Shown piece by piece: positions 34,622-42,972 of a stretch of DNA of 64,000 bases. Source of the DNA: Pseudomonadota bacterium (GTDB taxonomy: Bacteria > Pseudomonadota > Alphaproteobacteria > Sneathiellales > Sneathiellaceae); contig JANSXH010000001.1 in assembly GCA_024743055.1 (NCBI GenBank), positions 186,001 to 250,000 of the forward strand, in the 5' to 3' direction. A model generated the notes under the pieces. It was given only the letters and a program-made list of their open reading frames with translations. It did not search any database and was not told the origin of the DNA. The translations under genes were made by a program, and so were the position numbers. Every line of letters begins with the position of its first letter. Position 1 is the stretch's first letter.

Positions 34622-35487
34622 TGCAGTACCTCCAGCAGCTTTTTGTTATAGCCGTCGATGTCTTTTTCAAACTCATCCAGGGAAAACGTCACCGGCCGGA
34701 TCTTCGGCTCATAAGTCCCTGCTTCCACTTCGGCAACATTCCGATCATAGGTTTCTCGATCAATAGGAACAAATTTCACGATATCTCCGGGTCGGAAAAA
34801 CGCCATAAAATCCTTGAGATAGCTTGTTTCCTGATTGGGATCATAAATCGGCATCGGGGTCACCCCGAACATCTGATAGCCGCCTGCCCCGCGAACGGAG
34901 TAGATACAAGAGAAACAACCCCCATAGCCAACCGTCAACTTCGGTGTATCGGTGCGCGGGCTTAGGTATTTTGGCACTTCAATCTGCTTCGACCGATGCA
35001 CCATCTGATACATGAATGGAAGCCCCGCCACAAAGCCGACCATGGAGACGAACCACGGTGACGCAGAGTGCGCCTCAATGAAATCCTCCACCGTGTCATA
35101 GGAGTTGATGCGCGCTGCATATTCGATATCAGTCACATTGGGGTCCTGATGGCGCTCGCGGAATCGCATCAGAGTTTCATGGGTCCAGGGATCCTGATAG
35201 AACACCGGGATTTCGATGATACGGGTGTCTAGACTTCTATCCGCGTTGACAGCCTGTTTTTCAATGTCTTGCAGACAGGCGAGCATATCCTCGGGCGCAA
35301 TAACATCGGGATTGTACTTGATCTGAAATGAAGCATTGGCCGGACAGATTTCGGTGACGCCATCCATTTTTGCGTCCCGTACTGAATTGGTCATATACAA
35401 GCTCTTAAAAAAAGCTTCCAGCGACATCTCCTCGTCCACTTCGACGAAAATATGCTCGTCGCCGCCATAGGAATAGCGTGTTTTCAT
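34618..35487 (-). CDS. KipI/AHS1-type carboxyltransferase subunit (PxpB-like, urea-carboxylase-like)
   Basis: 289 residues. MKTRYSYGGDEHIFVEVDEE opens the protein. The core SPWFVSMVGFVAGLPFMYQM and then KLTVGYGGCFSCIYSVRGAG belong to AHS1, but the last part resembles urea carboxylase more than short PxpB proteins. ATG at 35487 overlaps the biotin carboxylase stop (ATGA). An upstream in-frame start near 35538 would overlap that gene by 55 bases. It should work with the KipA-type subunit. Confidence 0.82.
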   Translation of the reverse strand: MKTRYSYGGDEHIFVEVDEEMSLEAFFKSLYMTNSVRDAKMDGVTEICPANASFQIKYNPDVIAPEDMLACLQDIEKQAVNADRSLDTRIIEIPVFYQDPWTHETLMRFRERHQDPNVTDIEYAARINSYDTVEDFIEAHSASPWFVSMVGFVAGLPFMYQMVHRSKQIEVPKYLSPRTDTPKLTVGYGGCFSCIYSVRGAGGYQMFGVTPMPIYDPNQETSYLKDFMAFFRPGDIVKFVPIDRETYDRNVAEVEAGTYEPKIRPVTFSLDEFEKDIDGYNKKLLEVLQ

Positions 35488-36869
35488 TGTTCCGATCCTT
35501 CCTGAGATTTTATCAGCCCGATATTCTCTGTGAGCCATTTTTCAAGCCAATTTGTATCGAAGTCTCCCCGGCGGATTTCTTCATCCTCGGACAATACCTG
35601 AAACAATGGCTTGGTTGTTTTCACACCGCCTATTTGAAGTTCTTGGAGCGCCCGCTTGAGCCGGTCGATGCATTGCTCTCGTGTCTCATCCCACACCAGT
35701 AATTTCCCGAGAAGCGAGTCATAGTAGGGAGGGATGGCAAAGCCGCTATAGATGGAGCCGTCGAAGCGAACACCCGGTCCCCCTGGAATGGTCAGGTCCT
35801 GTACTATGCCAGGATGCGGCATGAAGTTCGCCGCCGGGTCTTCCGCATTCAGCCGGACCTCAATGGCATGTCCAGAGAAACCGATATTTTCTTGCTCCAG
35901 ACTGAGCTTTTTACCACCAGCTATCTCAATCATCTCCCGCATCAAGTCAACACCAGTGATCATCTCCGTCACAGGATGCTCAACCTGAATTCTGGTATTC
36001 ATTTCAATGAAATAGTATTCGTTGCTCACTTCATCATAGAGATATTCAACGGTCCCTGCCCCACGGTATTTTACAGATTCCGCCAGGCTCACAGCCGAGG
36101 CACAAAGTTTCTGCCGAACCTCTTCATTCAGCGCCTGCGCTGGTGCTTCTTCCCACACCTTTTGGCGGCGGCGCTGCAAGGAGCAATCCCGCTCAAAGAA
36201 GTGAACAGCACGATCCCCGTCGCCCATCACTTGAACTTCAATATGACGTGCCTTTTTGATGACTTTCTCGATATAAAGGCCGCCATCGCCGAATGCCGCT
36301 AGTGCTTCGGCACTTGCTTGCGGCGCCAGTCGATCAAACTCTTCCAAGGAGTCGATTATCCGAATTCCACGCCCACCTCCGCCTGCCGCGGCCTTGATCA
36401 TGGCTGGAAATCCAGTCTCCAGGATGATTTCCCTGGCTTCTTCCATATCGTCCATCCGGCCGGGACTTCCGGGGACCGTCGGCACGCCGGCGGCAGCTGC
36501 CGTTTTGCGTGCTGATACTTTATCTCCCATCATCCGAATGGTATCGCCATCGGGGCCCACAAATACCATTCCCGCTTCCACGACAGCGTCCGCAAAATCA
36601 GCATTCTCCGAGAAGAAACCATAGCCAGGATGAACGGCGTCTGCCCCCGAAGATTTCGCAGCGTCTAGTATTGCCTCCGCCTTCAGATAGGATTTCGCGG
36701 CCTGTGCTGGGCCAATGTTGATGGCCTCATCCGCCATTCGCACGGCAAGAGCCTCACTGTCGGCGTCGCTGTACACCTGAATGGTTCGAATACCGAGTTC
36801 TTTGGCGGCCCGAATTATTCGAACGGCAATTTCACCCCGATTGGCAATCAGTAATGACTTGATGGACAT
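35484..36869 (-). CDS. Biotin carboxylase (AccC-like) subunit
   Basis: 461 residues, about the length of AccC. SLLIANRGEIAVRIIRAAKE, GYGFFSENADFADAV, the ATP-grasp loop AAAGGGGRGIRI, FFERDCSLQRRRQK, YFIEMNTRIQVEHPVTEMI and EVRLNAEDP are all present. It carboxylates biotin on the carrier protein using ATP and bicarbonate. It could be a paralogue of the housekeeping AccC dedicated to this operon. It lies 27 bases after the carrier gene and overlaps the KipI-type gene. Confidence 0.93.
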   Translation of the reverse strand: MSIKSLLIANRGEIAVRIIRAAKELGIRTIQVYSDADSEALAVRMADEAINIGPAQAAKSYLKAEAILDAAKSSGADAVHPGYGFFSENADFADAVVEAGMVFVGPDGDTIRMMGDKVSARKTAAAAGVPTVPGSPGRMDDMEEAREIILETGFPAMIKAAAGGGGRGIRIIDSLEEFDRLAPQASAEALAAFGDGGLYIEKVIKKARHIEVQVMGDGDRAVHFFERDCSLQRRRQKVWEEAPAQALNEEVRQKLCASAVSLAESVKYRGAGTVEYLYDEVSNEYYFIEMNTRIQVEHPVTEMITGVDLMREMIEIAGGKKLSLEQENIGFSGHAIEVRLNAEDPAANFMPHPGIVQDLTIPGGPGVRFDGSIYSGFAIPPYYDSLLGKLLVWDETREQCIDRLKRALQELQIGGVKTTKPLFQVLSEDEEIRRGDFDTNWLEKWLTENIGLIKSQEGSEQ

Positions 36870-36896
36870 AAATCGATCTTTCCAATCTCGTTTGAT

Positions 36897-37139
36897 TTAA
36901 GTGCTTAGGATGGCGACGGGCTGCCCAGCTTGCACCGGTTCTTCATTCTCAATCAGAAATTCCGAAATGATACCGGCTGCATCTGCGTGGATTTCATGAA
37001 AGGATTTCATTACTTCAATCAGTCCAATGACTTCCCCTGCATCCACTGTGTCACCAACGGCTTTGTACTCGGGTTGATCCGGAGACGGCTTTCTGTAAAA
37101 GGTTCCTGGAAGCGGGGACTGGATTTGATGTTCTGGCAT
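36897..37139 (-). CDS. Biotin carboxyl carrier protein (short)
   Basis: 80 residues consisting of only the biotinyl domain. The biotin acceptor Lys is in IGLIEVMKSFHEIHA. The N-terminal helix and the Ala/Pro linker of AccB are absent, as expected for a carrier serving a separate carboxylase. It lies between the LamB/YcsF and biotin carboxylase genes. Confidence 0.9.
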   Translation of the reverse strand: MPEHQIQSPLPGTFYRKPSPDQPEYKAVGDTVDAGEVIGLIEVMKSFHEIHADAAGIISEFLIENEEPVQAGQPVAILST

Positions 37140-37171
37140 GGGTTATATCCTTCTTTTACTGCTGTAATTGG

Positions 37172-37894
37172 TTAGCGGTGCGGTGCCATTGCGTCGAAAA
37201 CGGCCTTTGCAACATCGATGGCGTTCGGCGTATCGGAGTGAACGCAAATGGTTTCAGCTCTCACGGGAATTTCAACGCCATTGATGCTTTCAGTCACACC
37301 ATCAGTATAGGCGCGCACACAGCGAGCCGCGACCTTGTCTGGATCTACGGCATGGTGTTCACGAGTGATGATCAAGCCGCCATCATCTCCATAGTCGAGA
37401 TCTGCGTAATATTCTGCCCGAAATTCCAGTCCCCTCGCCGTATAGATTTCTTCATGCAAGGTGGACGTCATGCCGAATACTGGCACCTTGAAATGTACGC
37501 CGACATCGGCAACGGCCTGGGCGATATGTTCCTGATTGGCCGCCATGCCATAGAGGGCCCCGTGAGGCTTGAGATGATTGAGTTTCATCCCTGCCATTTC
37601 CAGAAACCCCTGAAGAGCGCCAACCTGATAGGTAATGATGTTGGCCATCTCCTCTCGATCGATCTTCATTTCCCGACGGCCGAATCCTGGGAGATCAGGT
37701 AGTGAGAAATGCGCGCCAACAGCGACATCATGACGTTTCGCCAGTTCAACAGTTTTGCGCATATGGTTCGGATCGGAACCGTGAAATCCGCAAGCGACAT
37801 TGGCTTCGGTAATGAACGGCATCATACCTTCATCATCGCCCATCTTATACAGGCCGAAGCTTTCTCCCATGTCACAATTAATGCCTATACTCAT
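37172..37894 (-). CDS. LamB/YcsF family protein (PxpA-like)
   Basis: 240 residues. SIGINCDMGESFGLYKMGDD, EANVACGFHGSDPNHMRKTV, LPDLPGFGRREMKI and LKPHGALYGMA are hallmark segments. PxpA is the ATP-dependent 5-oxoprolinase subunit that opens the lactam ring with PxpB and PxpC. In this operon it is joined by biotin carboxylase and carrier, so it may hydrolyse a carboxylated lactam or ureide. It follows the permease gene by about 35 bases. Confidence 0.88.
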   Translation of the reverse strand: MSIGINCDMGESFGLYKMGDDEGMMPFITEANVACGFHGSDPNHMRKTVELAKRHDVAVGAHFSLPDLPGFGRREMKIDREEMANIITYQVGALQGFLEMAGMKLNHLKPHGALYGMAANQEHIAQAVADVGVHFKVPVFGMTSTLHEEIYTARGLEFRAEYYADLDYGDDGGLIITREHHAVDPDKVAARCVRAYTDGVTESINGVEIPVRAETICVHSDTPNAIDVAKAVFDAMAPHR

Positions 37895-37928
37895 GTTATC
37901 TGGTTTCCTTTTCCCTAACCGGTTTCCG

Positions 37929-38978
37929 CTAGTCCTGTAGGTTGGCCATCATTTTCAGTCGTGCCTGGTCCGCTATCACCGCAATAATCAGCAAAACGCC
38001 AATCACCACTGTCTGCAGGTAGGATTCCACCCTTGCCAGGTTCATTCCGTTCTGCACCAATCCAATGAACAGTGCCCCAAGAACGACGTTCTCCAATCGA
38101 CCGACACCGCCTCGCAAACTGACCCCTGCGATGACACAGGCAGCGATGGATTCCAGGGGCATGGCTGCCCCGATATTTGCCTCACCCGTATCAAGCCGCG
38201 CCGTCAGGAGCATGCCGGATATTGCGGCCACCGCACCACATAAGAGATAAGCGAGAAACAAGGTCATTCTGGTGCTGATCCCGGAGAGCTGCGCCGCCTT
38301 CAAATTGCCACCCACGGCATAAAAATAACGACCCAGGCGAGTCCAATTCACCACAATATACAAAACCAAAATCAACAGTACGGCGACGAAGACGGGGGCT
38401 GGGATGCCAAAGAAACTGCCAAAGCCGAAGGCATCTCCAAACTCCTGGGGCATGCCATACACTGGCGTTCCACCTGTGAGGTAAAGGGCGATACCAAAGC
38501 CGACAGAGGCCATTCCCAGGGTCATCATAAAGGGGGAAACATTGAAGATCGCCACCCCGACGCCATTGACCGCCCCAATCAGAGCACCCGCTGCAACACC
38601 TGCTAGAACACCAATTGTGATGGAAAGGAAGATAGCATCTGGCATCGCAGAGTACGCAGCTGCCATCGCTGTTGCGCCGACAACTGACGTGAGCGCGATA
38701 ATGGTCCCGACCGACAGATCAAAGCCGCCTGTGAGCAAAGCAAACATCTGTCCCACTGCAACAAGGGTGAGATAAGAAGACTGACGAACCACGTTCAGCA
38801 AGTTGCGACCAGATAAGAAATTATCAGAGGCCGCCGTAAAAATGATCACCGCAATCAGCAGGAGAAACGGCAATACCCCTAAGCGAACGAACATCAACTG
38901 AAGGAAATAAAATGGTGGCTTTTTCACAGCCTTTTCTTCCGTCACTGCCGTTTCTATTTTTTCATCAGACTGCTGCAT
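37929..38978 (-). CDS. Ribose-type ABC transporter permease (RbsC-like)
   Basis: 349 residues. An N-terminal cytoplasmic tail is followed by about nine hydrophobic segments; SGRNLLNVVRQSSYLTLVAV and GGFDLSVGTIIALTSVVGA are typical of the BPD_transp_2 family, and AGVSLRGGVGRLENVVLGAL is near the C-terminus. ATG at 38978 lies one base past the ATPase stop and is better than TTG at 38999. It completes the importer with the RbsA-like ATPase and the TorT-like binding protein. Confidence 0.9.
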   Translation of the reverse strand: MQQSDEKIETAVTEEKAVKKPPFYFLQLMFVRLGVLPFLLLIAVIIFTAASDNFLSGRNLLNVVRQSSYLTLVAVGQMFALLTGGFDLSVGTIIALTSVVGATAMAAAYSAMPDAIFLSITIGVLAGVAAGALIGAVNGVGVAIFNVSPFMMTLGMASVGFGIALYLTGGTPVYGMPQEFGDAFGFGSFFGIPAPVFVAVLLILVLYIVVNWTRLGRYFYAVGGNLKAAQLSGISTRMTLFLAYLLCGAVAAISGMLLTARLDTGEANIGAAMPLESIAACVIAGVSLRGGVGRLENVVLGALFIGLVQNGMNLARVESYLQTVVIGVLLIIAVIADQARLKMMANLQD

Positions 38979-38979
38979 C

Positions 38980-40533
38980 TCAAGCAACTTCCTTCTCAAA
39001 GAACTGTTTCAGGACATTTTCCTGATTGATCTCGTCACCTGTGAGCTCGGCCTGCAGCCGACCTCGATGCATGACATAAAGCCGGCGGCTCATATGCAAG
39101 ACTTCCGGCAGGTCTGACGAGATTAGAATGATTGCCGCACCCTCTTCACAGAGCTTGGCGATGAATTTGTAGATTTCTGTGCGGGTGCCAACATCCACCC
39201 CGACCGTGGGTTCATCAAATACATAGAGTTTAACGTCCCGGGTCAGGCATTTTGCGAGGAGAACTTTCTGCTGGTTCCCACCAGAAAAATGCTCGACGTC
39301 ACGCTCAATCCGAAGCGGATGGAGCTGGAGCTGTTCTGCGAGGGCCTGAGCTAACTGTTTCTCTTCTCGCCGACGCAATAATCCCTTGAGGCTAAAAGCA
39401 GGCAGGTCGAGGGAGGGCAGAGAAATATTTTCTCGACAGCTCCGCATCATGATCAGACCTTCTGCCCGTCGATCCGGTGGATTGTAGAAAAAACCGCGCT
39501 TCAACATCTTTTGCAAGGTTAGTCCGGTGACGTCCTCCCCTTCAAAGGTGACGGATCCGGAAGCGACGTCGGCAAGGCCAAAACACGCCCGAATAAGCCG
39601 TGATTTACCGGATCCGACCAATCCGGCGAGCCCGACAATTTCACCCTTTCGAACATGGAGGGAGACGTCATTTACCCTTCCATCATCTGTTTTCAGATTC
39701 TGAATTTCGAGTGATGTCTCTTTCGGTTCAAAATTGATAGCTGGAAAAATCTGATCAATGACACGTCCTGTCATCAACGTGACGAGGCGATCTTCGGAGG
39801 CCGATTTGGCATCAACGGTATCTACGAATGCACCATCACGAAGAACGGTAATCCGATCACCGATGCGTTTTATTTCAGCCATTCTATGGGTGATGTAGAT
39901 GATCCCCACGCCTTGCGCCTTGACCTGCTCTATTAGTTCAAAAAGCCGATCAGTTTCCCGCTCCGTTAGAGAGGCGGTGGGTTCATCCAGGATTAGAACA
40001 GAAAGCTCAGACCGAAATGCCTTGGCGATTTCGACCATTTGCTGTTCCGCACGCGATAGATACGCAACCTTCTGACCTGCCCTGAGGTCAAACCCCAAAG
40101 TCTTCAAGATATCTTCCGCCTCTTCATGAAGGCGTCGGCGGTTGAGGAAAATCCCATCGGTTTGCTCGGCTCCAAGAAACAGATTTTGCTCGACAGTTAA
40201 TTGATCAACGAGGGAAAACTCCTGGAATACGGCGCTGACTCCAACGGAGCGCGCGTGATGGACAGATGTGAACTCAACTTCTTGTCCCTTGAAGAAAATT
40301 TTGCCGGAAGTTGGCTGATGAACTCCCGCCAGCATCGATATGAGGGTCGACTTTCCGGCACCATTTTCACCAAACAGGACATGCACCTCTCCCGCCTTCA
40401 ATTGAAAAGACACGTTTTTCAGGGCATCGACACCTGGAAAACGCTTTCCAACGTCTCGGACGTCGAAAAGAACGGTATCCTCAGCTTCCGAAGAAGCCTT
40501 GGATACCGCTGACAGGGAAGAAGGAGAGGTCAT
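38980..40533 (-). CDS. Ribose-type ABC transporter ATPase, two domains (RbsA-like)
   Basis: 517 residues, two fused ABC domains. Domain 1: GENGAGKSTLISMLAG and LILDEPTASL. Domain 2: GLVGSGKSRLIRACFG (altered Walker A), HFSGGNQQKVLLAKCL and VFDEPTVGVDVGTR. This is the layout of carbohydrate ABC importers of the RbsA/XylG type. It is 24 bases after the binding-protein gene. Confidence 0.93.
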   Translation of the reverse strand: MTSPSSLSAVSKASSEAEDTVLFDVRDVGKRFPGVDALKNVSFQLKAGEVHVLFGENGAGKSTLISMLAGVHQPTSGKIFFKGQEVEFTSVHHARSVGVSAVFQEFSLVDQLTVEQNLFLGAEQTDGIFLNRRRLHEEAEDILKTLGFDLRAGQKVAYLSRAEQQMVEIAKAFRSELSVLILDEPTASLTERETDRLFELIEQVKAQGVGIIYITHRMAEIKRIGDRITVLRDGAFVDTVDAKSASEDRLVTLMTGRVIDQIFPAINFEPKETSLEIQNLKTDDGRVNDVSLHVRKGEIVGLAGLVGSGKSRLIRACFGLADVASGSVTFEGEDVTGLTLQKMLKRGFFYNPPDRRAEGLIMMRSCRENISLPSLDLPAFSLKGLLRRREEKQLAQALAEQLQLHPLRIERDVEHFSGGNQQKVLLAKCLTRDVKLYVFDEPTVGVDVGTRTEIYKFIAKLCEEGAAIILISSDLPEVLHMSRRLYVMHRGRLQAELTGDEINQENVLKQFFEKEVA

Positions 40534-40557
40534 GCTGGTTCTCTTCGATAAAAGGAC

Positions 40558-41637
40558 TTAGTTTACCGAAAAGGTTGGCTTGAAGCTGTCAGGCGCCAAC
40601 GATGAGTTGCGATCGAAAGATTTGACGTTCCCGTCATCGATTACATACAGCTTCGGCCCGACATGCTTTTGGTAGTCTTTCTTCTCAAGAATCCTGACAG
40701 CAAGGTCTACTGCAACCCTTCCCTGGATCACAGGAGAGTCAGTTGGTGCCGCCAGAATTTGACCCCTGTTGATGCCCTGATAGACGCCCGGAGTGAAATA
40801 ATAGGACATGATTTTGATATCATCGAGAAGATCTCGTGACCTCAACAGACCGACAGCGGCTTCAGCCGTGACGGCAGTTCCAACCACATATTCAATGTCA
40901 GGATGAGCCTCAAGAGTATCCTCAACAAGTTTCAGCTGCACTTCTTTACCGGTATCACCATACTTTGTCTCGACCACCTCAATGGCTGAGCCTTTTACAG
41001 CATCCTGAAAGCCTTTGTTACCAGCTTCCACCCAACCTGCTCCGGGAGGTCCTGGGAACCAGGCGACTTTTACAGGTTCTGATCCCTTTGGGTGCTTCTT
41101 GGCGATATATTCGCCGGCCTTGAAACCCATTTCCCCAAAAGAAACCAGAGATTTTGCTGACAGCTCCTTCGACGACATGCCATTGATGATATCAATAACG
41201 GGTACGCCTTTACCGCGGATTTCCTTGACCAGATTATTCATGCCATCAAAAGAAATGGCGCCGATAATGACAGCATCTGCACCACTGGCAACGCAGTCTT
41301 CAATCTGGGAAATCTGTGTATTGAGATTAGTGTAGCCACCGGCCTCAACTAGCTGCATCTGTACCCCAAGGCGCTCCGCTTCAGCGGCAACCCCGTAATT
41401 CACAGCAAGCCAGTAGGCATCTTTCATATGCGGGAATGAAACACAGATGTCCCATTTTTCCGCAGCCTTATCCAACGGCTGATACTCAATATCATTGCGG
41501 GGACTGGACATATCAAATGCCGGCTCCCAAATCTGAACCGGATACGGATACCAGTCTGCAGCTGTCGCTGACCCAGCTCCGATCACTGTCGCCATTGCGC
41601 CAGCTCCGATTGCCTGTGAAAGTGTTTTAAATTTCAT
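40558..41637 (-). CDS. TorT-like periplasmic substrate-binding protein
   Basis: 359 residues. A signal peptide (LSQAIGAGAMATVIGAGSAT) ends before the AADWYP segment. The fold is type I periplasmic-binding. WDICVSFPHMKDAYWLAVNY and the following EAERLGVQMQLVEAGGYTNL segment recall TorT, the binding partner of the TorS kinase for trimethylamine N-oxide. Here no torS is near and the gene leads an ABC importer operon. ATG at 41637 has GGAGAAG upstream; the longer frame from 41736 has no signal peptide at its start. The ligand is unknown; the downstream enzymes suggest a lactam, ureide or related nitrogen compound. Confidence 0.82.
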   Translation of the reverse strand: MKFKTLSQAIGAGAMATVIGAGSATAADWYPYPVQIWEPAFDMSSPRNDIEYQPLDKAAEKWDICVSFPHMKDAYWLAVNYGVAAEAERLGVQMQLVEAGGYTNLNTQISQIEDCVASGADAVIIGAISFDGMNNLVKEIRGKGVPVIDIINGMSSKELSAKSLVSFGEMGFKAGEYIAKKHPKGSEPVKVAWFPGPPGAGWVEAGNKGFQDAVKGSAIEVVETKYGDTGKEVQLKLVEDTLEAHPDIEYVVGTAVTAEAAVGLLRSRDLLDDIKIMSYYFTPGVYQGINRGQILAAPTDSPVIQGRVAVDLAVRILEKKDYQKHVGPKLYVIDDGNVKSFDRNSSLAPDSFKPTFSVN

Positions 41638-42031
41638 TTTTTCTTCTCCCGTTTTAGGCGCCAGATCATCGAGAGTTTGAACTCTCTGCTCTATCTGGCA
41701 ACACCTCTCCCGCTCCATAACCGGATTGACCGTCAAACCGGCTATTCTGGAACTTGATCAATGGTATCGAACGCAGATGAAGAATGTAAAATATTGATTT
41801 TTACCGTGTATTATCTGTTTTTTTAATATAATATTAATTTCGCATAAGACGGAAATGTGGCGTCGGTTATGGCCGAATGCGACTTTTGGAATGGAGGTAA
41901 AATGTATTATTTACAATATACTAAGCGGTTATTTCTACAATATCCCTTCCACTGTTTTACATGAGCATGTATCGAGCGATTAAGCGTATTGAAGATATTA
42001 AAAATTTTTATAATGTTTATTGGAGAAACAA
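41638..42031. other. Divergent control region between the TorT-like and LysR genes
   Basis: About 390 bp, A+T-rich in the middle, without a supportable gene. It should hold the promoters of the importer/carboxylase operon and of the LysR gene. ACATG-AG-CATGT (41959-41970) is a perfect inverted repeat about 60 bp before the LysR start and may be an operator; the evidence is only the symmetry. Confidence 0.4.
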
Positions 42032-42961
42032 ATGTCCTTTTCTTTTCGGCAAGTAAAATACTTCATTGCTGCCGCGGAAACAGGTCGCATCTCACAGGCT
42101 GCCATTGATTTACACGTCTCTCAATCCGCGATAACGACGGCGATAAAGGGACTTGAAGAGATGATGGATACAAAGCTTTTTGAACGTCACGCACAAGGGG
42201 TCAGCCTGACCTACGAGGGCCATCAATTTCTTCAGCATGCGAAGCATATTACCGCTGCGGTGCAAGAGGCCATGCGAGTACCGAGCCGAGCCCATGAAAC
42301 AACCAAGGGTACCGTTAAGCTTGCCGTTTCCTATACGGTGGCAGGATACTTTCTTCCCATTTATCTTGCCCGTTTTGCCCGCAGTTTTCCTGGCATTCGT
42401 ATTGAGTTTCAGGAGGCAGATCGTGATGATATTGAGGAAGGCCTGATTTCCGGGCGATTTGATCTCGCAGTAATGCTGGTCTCAAACCTGCGTGATCAGG
42501 AAGGGATCGGATATGAAACACTTATCCAATCCCGACGCCGCCTTTGGCTTTGCAGTGACCACCCGTTTCTCAACATGCCCTCTGTGTCATTGCATGACGT
42601 TTCGAAGGAACCCTACATTATGCTGAGTGTGGATGAGGCCAGTAACACTGCCCAGAGATACTGGAACCGAACGCCATACCTGCCAAACGTTATTTTCCGC
42701 ACCTCCTCCGTGGAGGCGGTGCGTAGTATGGTGGCAAATGGTACGGGGATCGCAATCCTGTCGGATATGGTGTACCGGCCCTGGTCTTTGGAAGGACGAA
42801 GAGTCGAAGTTCTAACCCTTTCTGATCCAATTCCGACCATGGATGTTGGCCTAGCCTGGAACAGAAACCTTGATCGCTCGGGACCAGTCGACGCTTTTTG
42901 TGAGTTTATGCATCTGGCCCTGGGATCAGAGCAGCCTCAAGCGTCAGAGTTCAAAAAGTAA
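42032..42961 (+). CDS. LysR family transcriptional regulator
   Basis: 309 residues. The N-terminal HTH reads FSFRQVKYFIAAAETGRISQ followed by AAIDLHVSQSAITTAIKGLE, and the effector domain GTVKLAVSYTVAGYFLPIYL. Distant from the OxyR-like protein of this window. ATG at 42032 has GGAG seven bases upstream; TTG at 42020 is less likely. It is divergent from the TorT-like operon and most likely its regulator. It converges on the TRAP permease gene (12 bases between stops). Confidence 0.88.
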   Translation: MSFSFRQVKYFIAAAETGRISQAAIDLHVSQSAITTAIKGLEEMMDTKLFERHAQGVSLTYEGHQFLQHAKHITAAVQEAMRVPSRAHETTKGTVKLAVSYTVAGYFLPIYLARFARSFPGIRIEFQEADRDDIEEGLISGRFDLAVMLVSNLRDQEGIGYETLIQSRRRLWLCSDHPFLNMPSVSLHDVSKEPYIMLSVDEASNTAQRYWNRTPYLPNVIFRTSSVEAVRSMVANGTGIAILSDMVYRPWSLEGRRVEVLTLSDPIPTMDVGLAWNRNLDRSGPVDAFCEFMHLALGSEQPQASEFKK

Positions 42962-42972
42962 TTCCTACGCTC

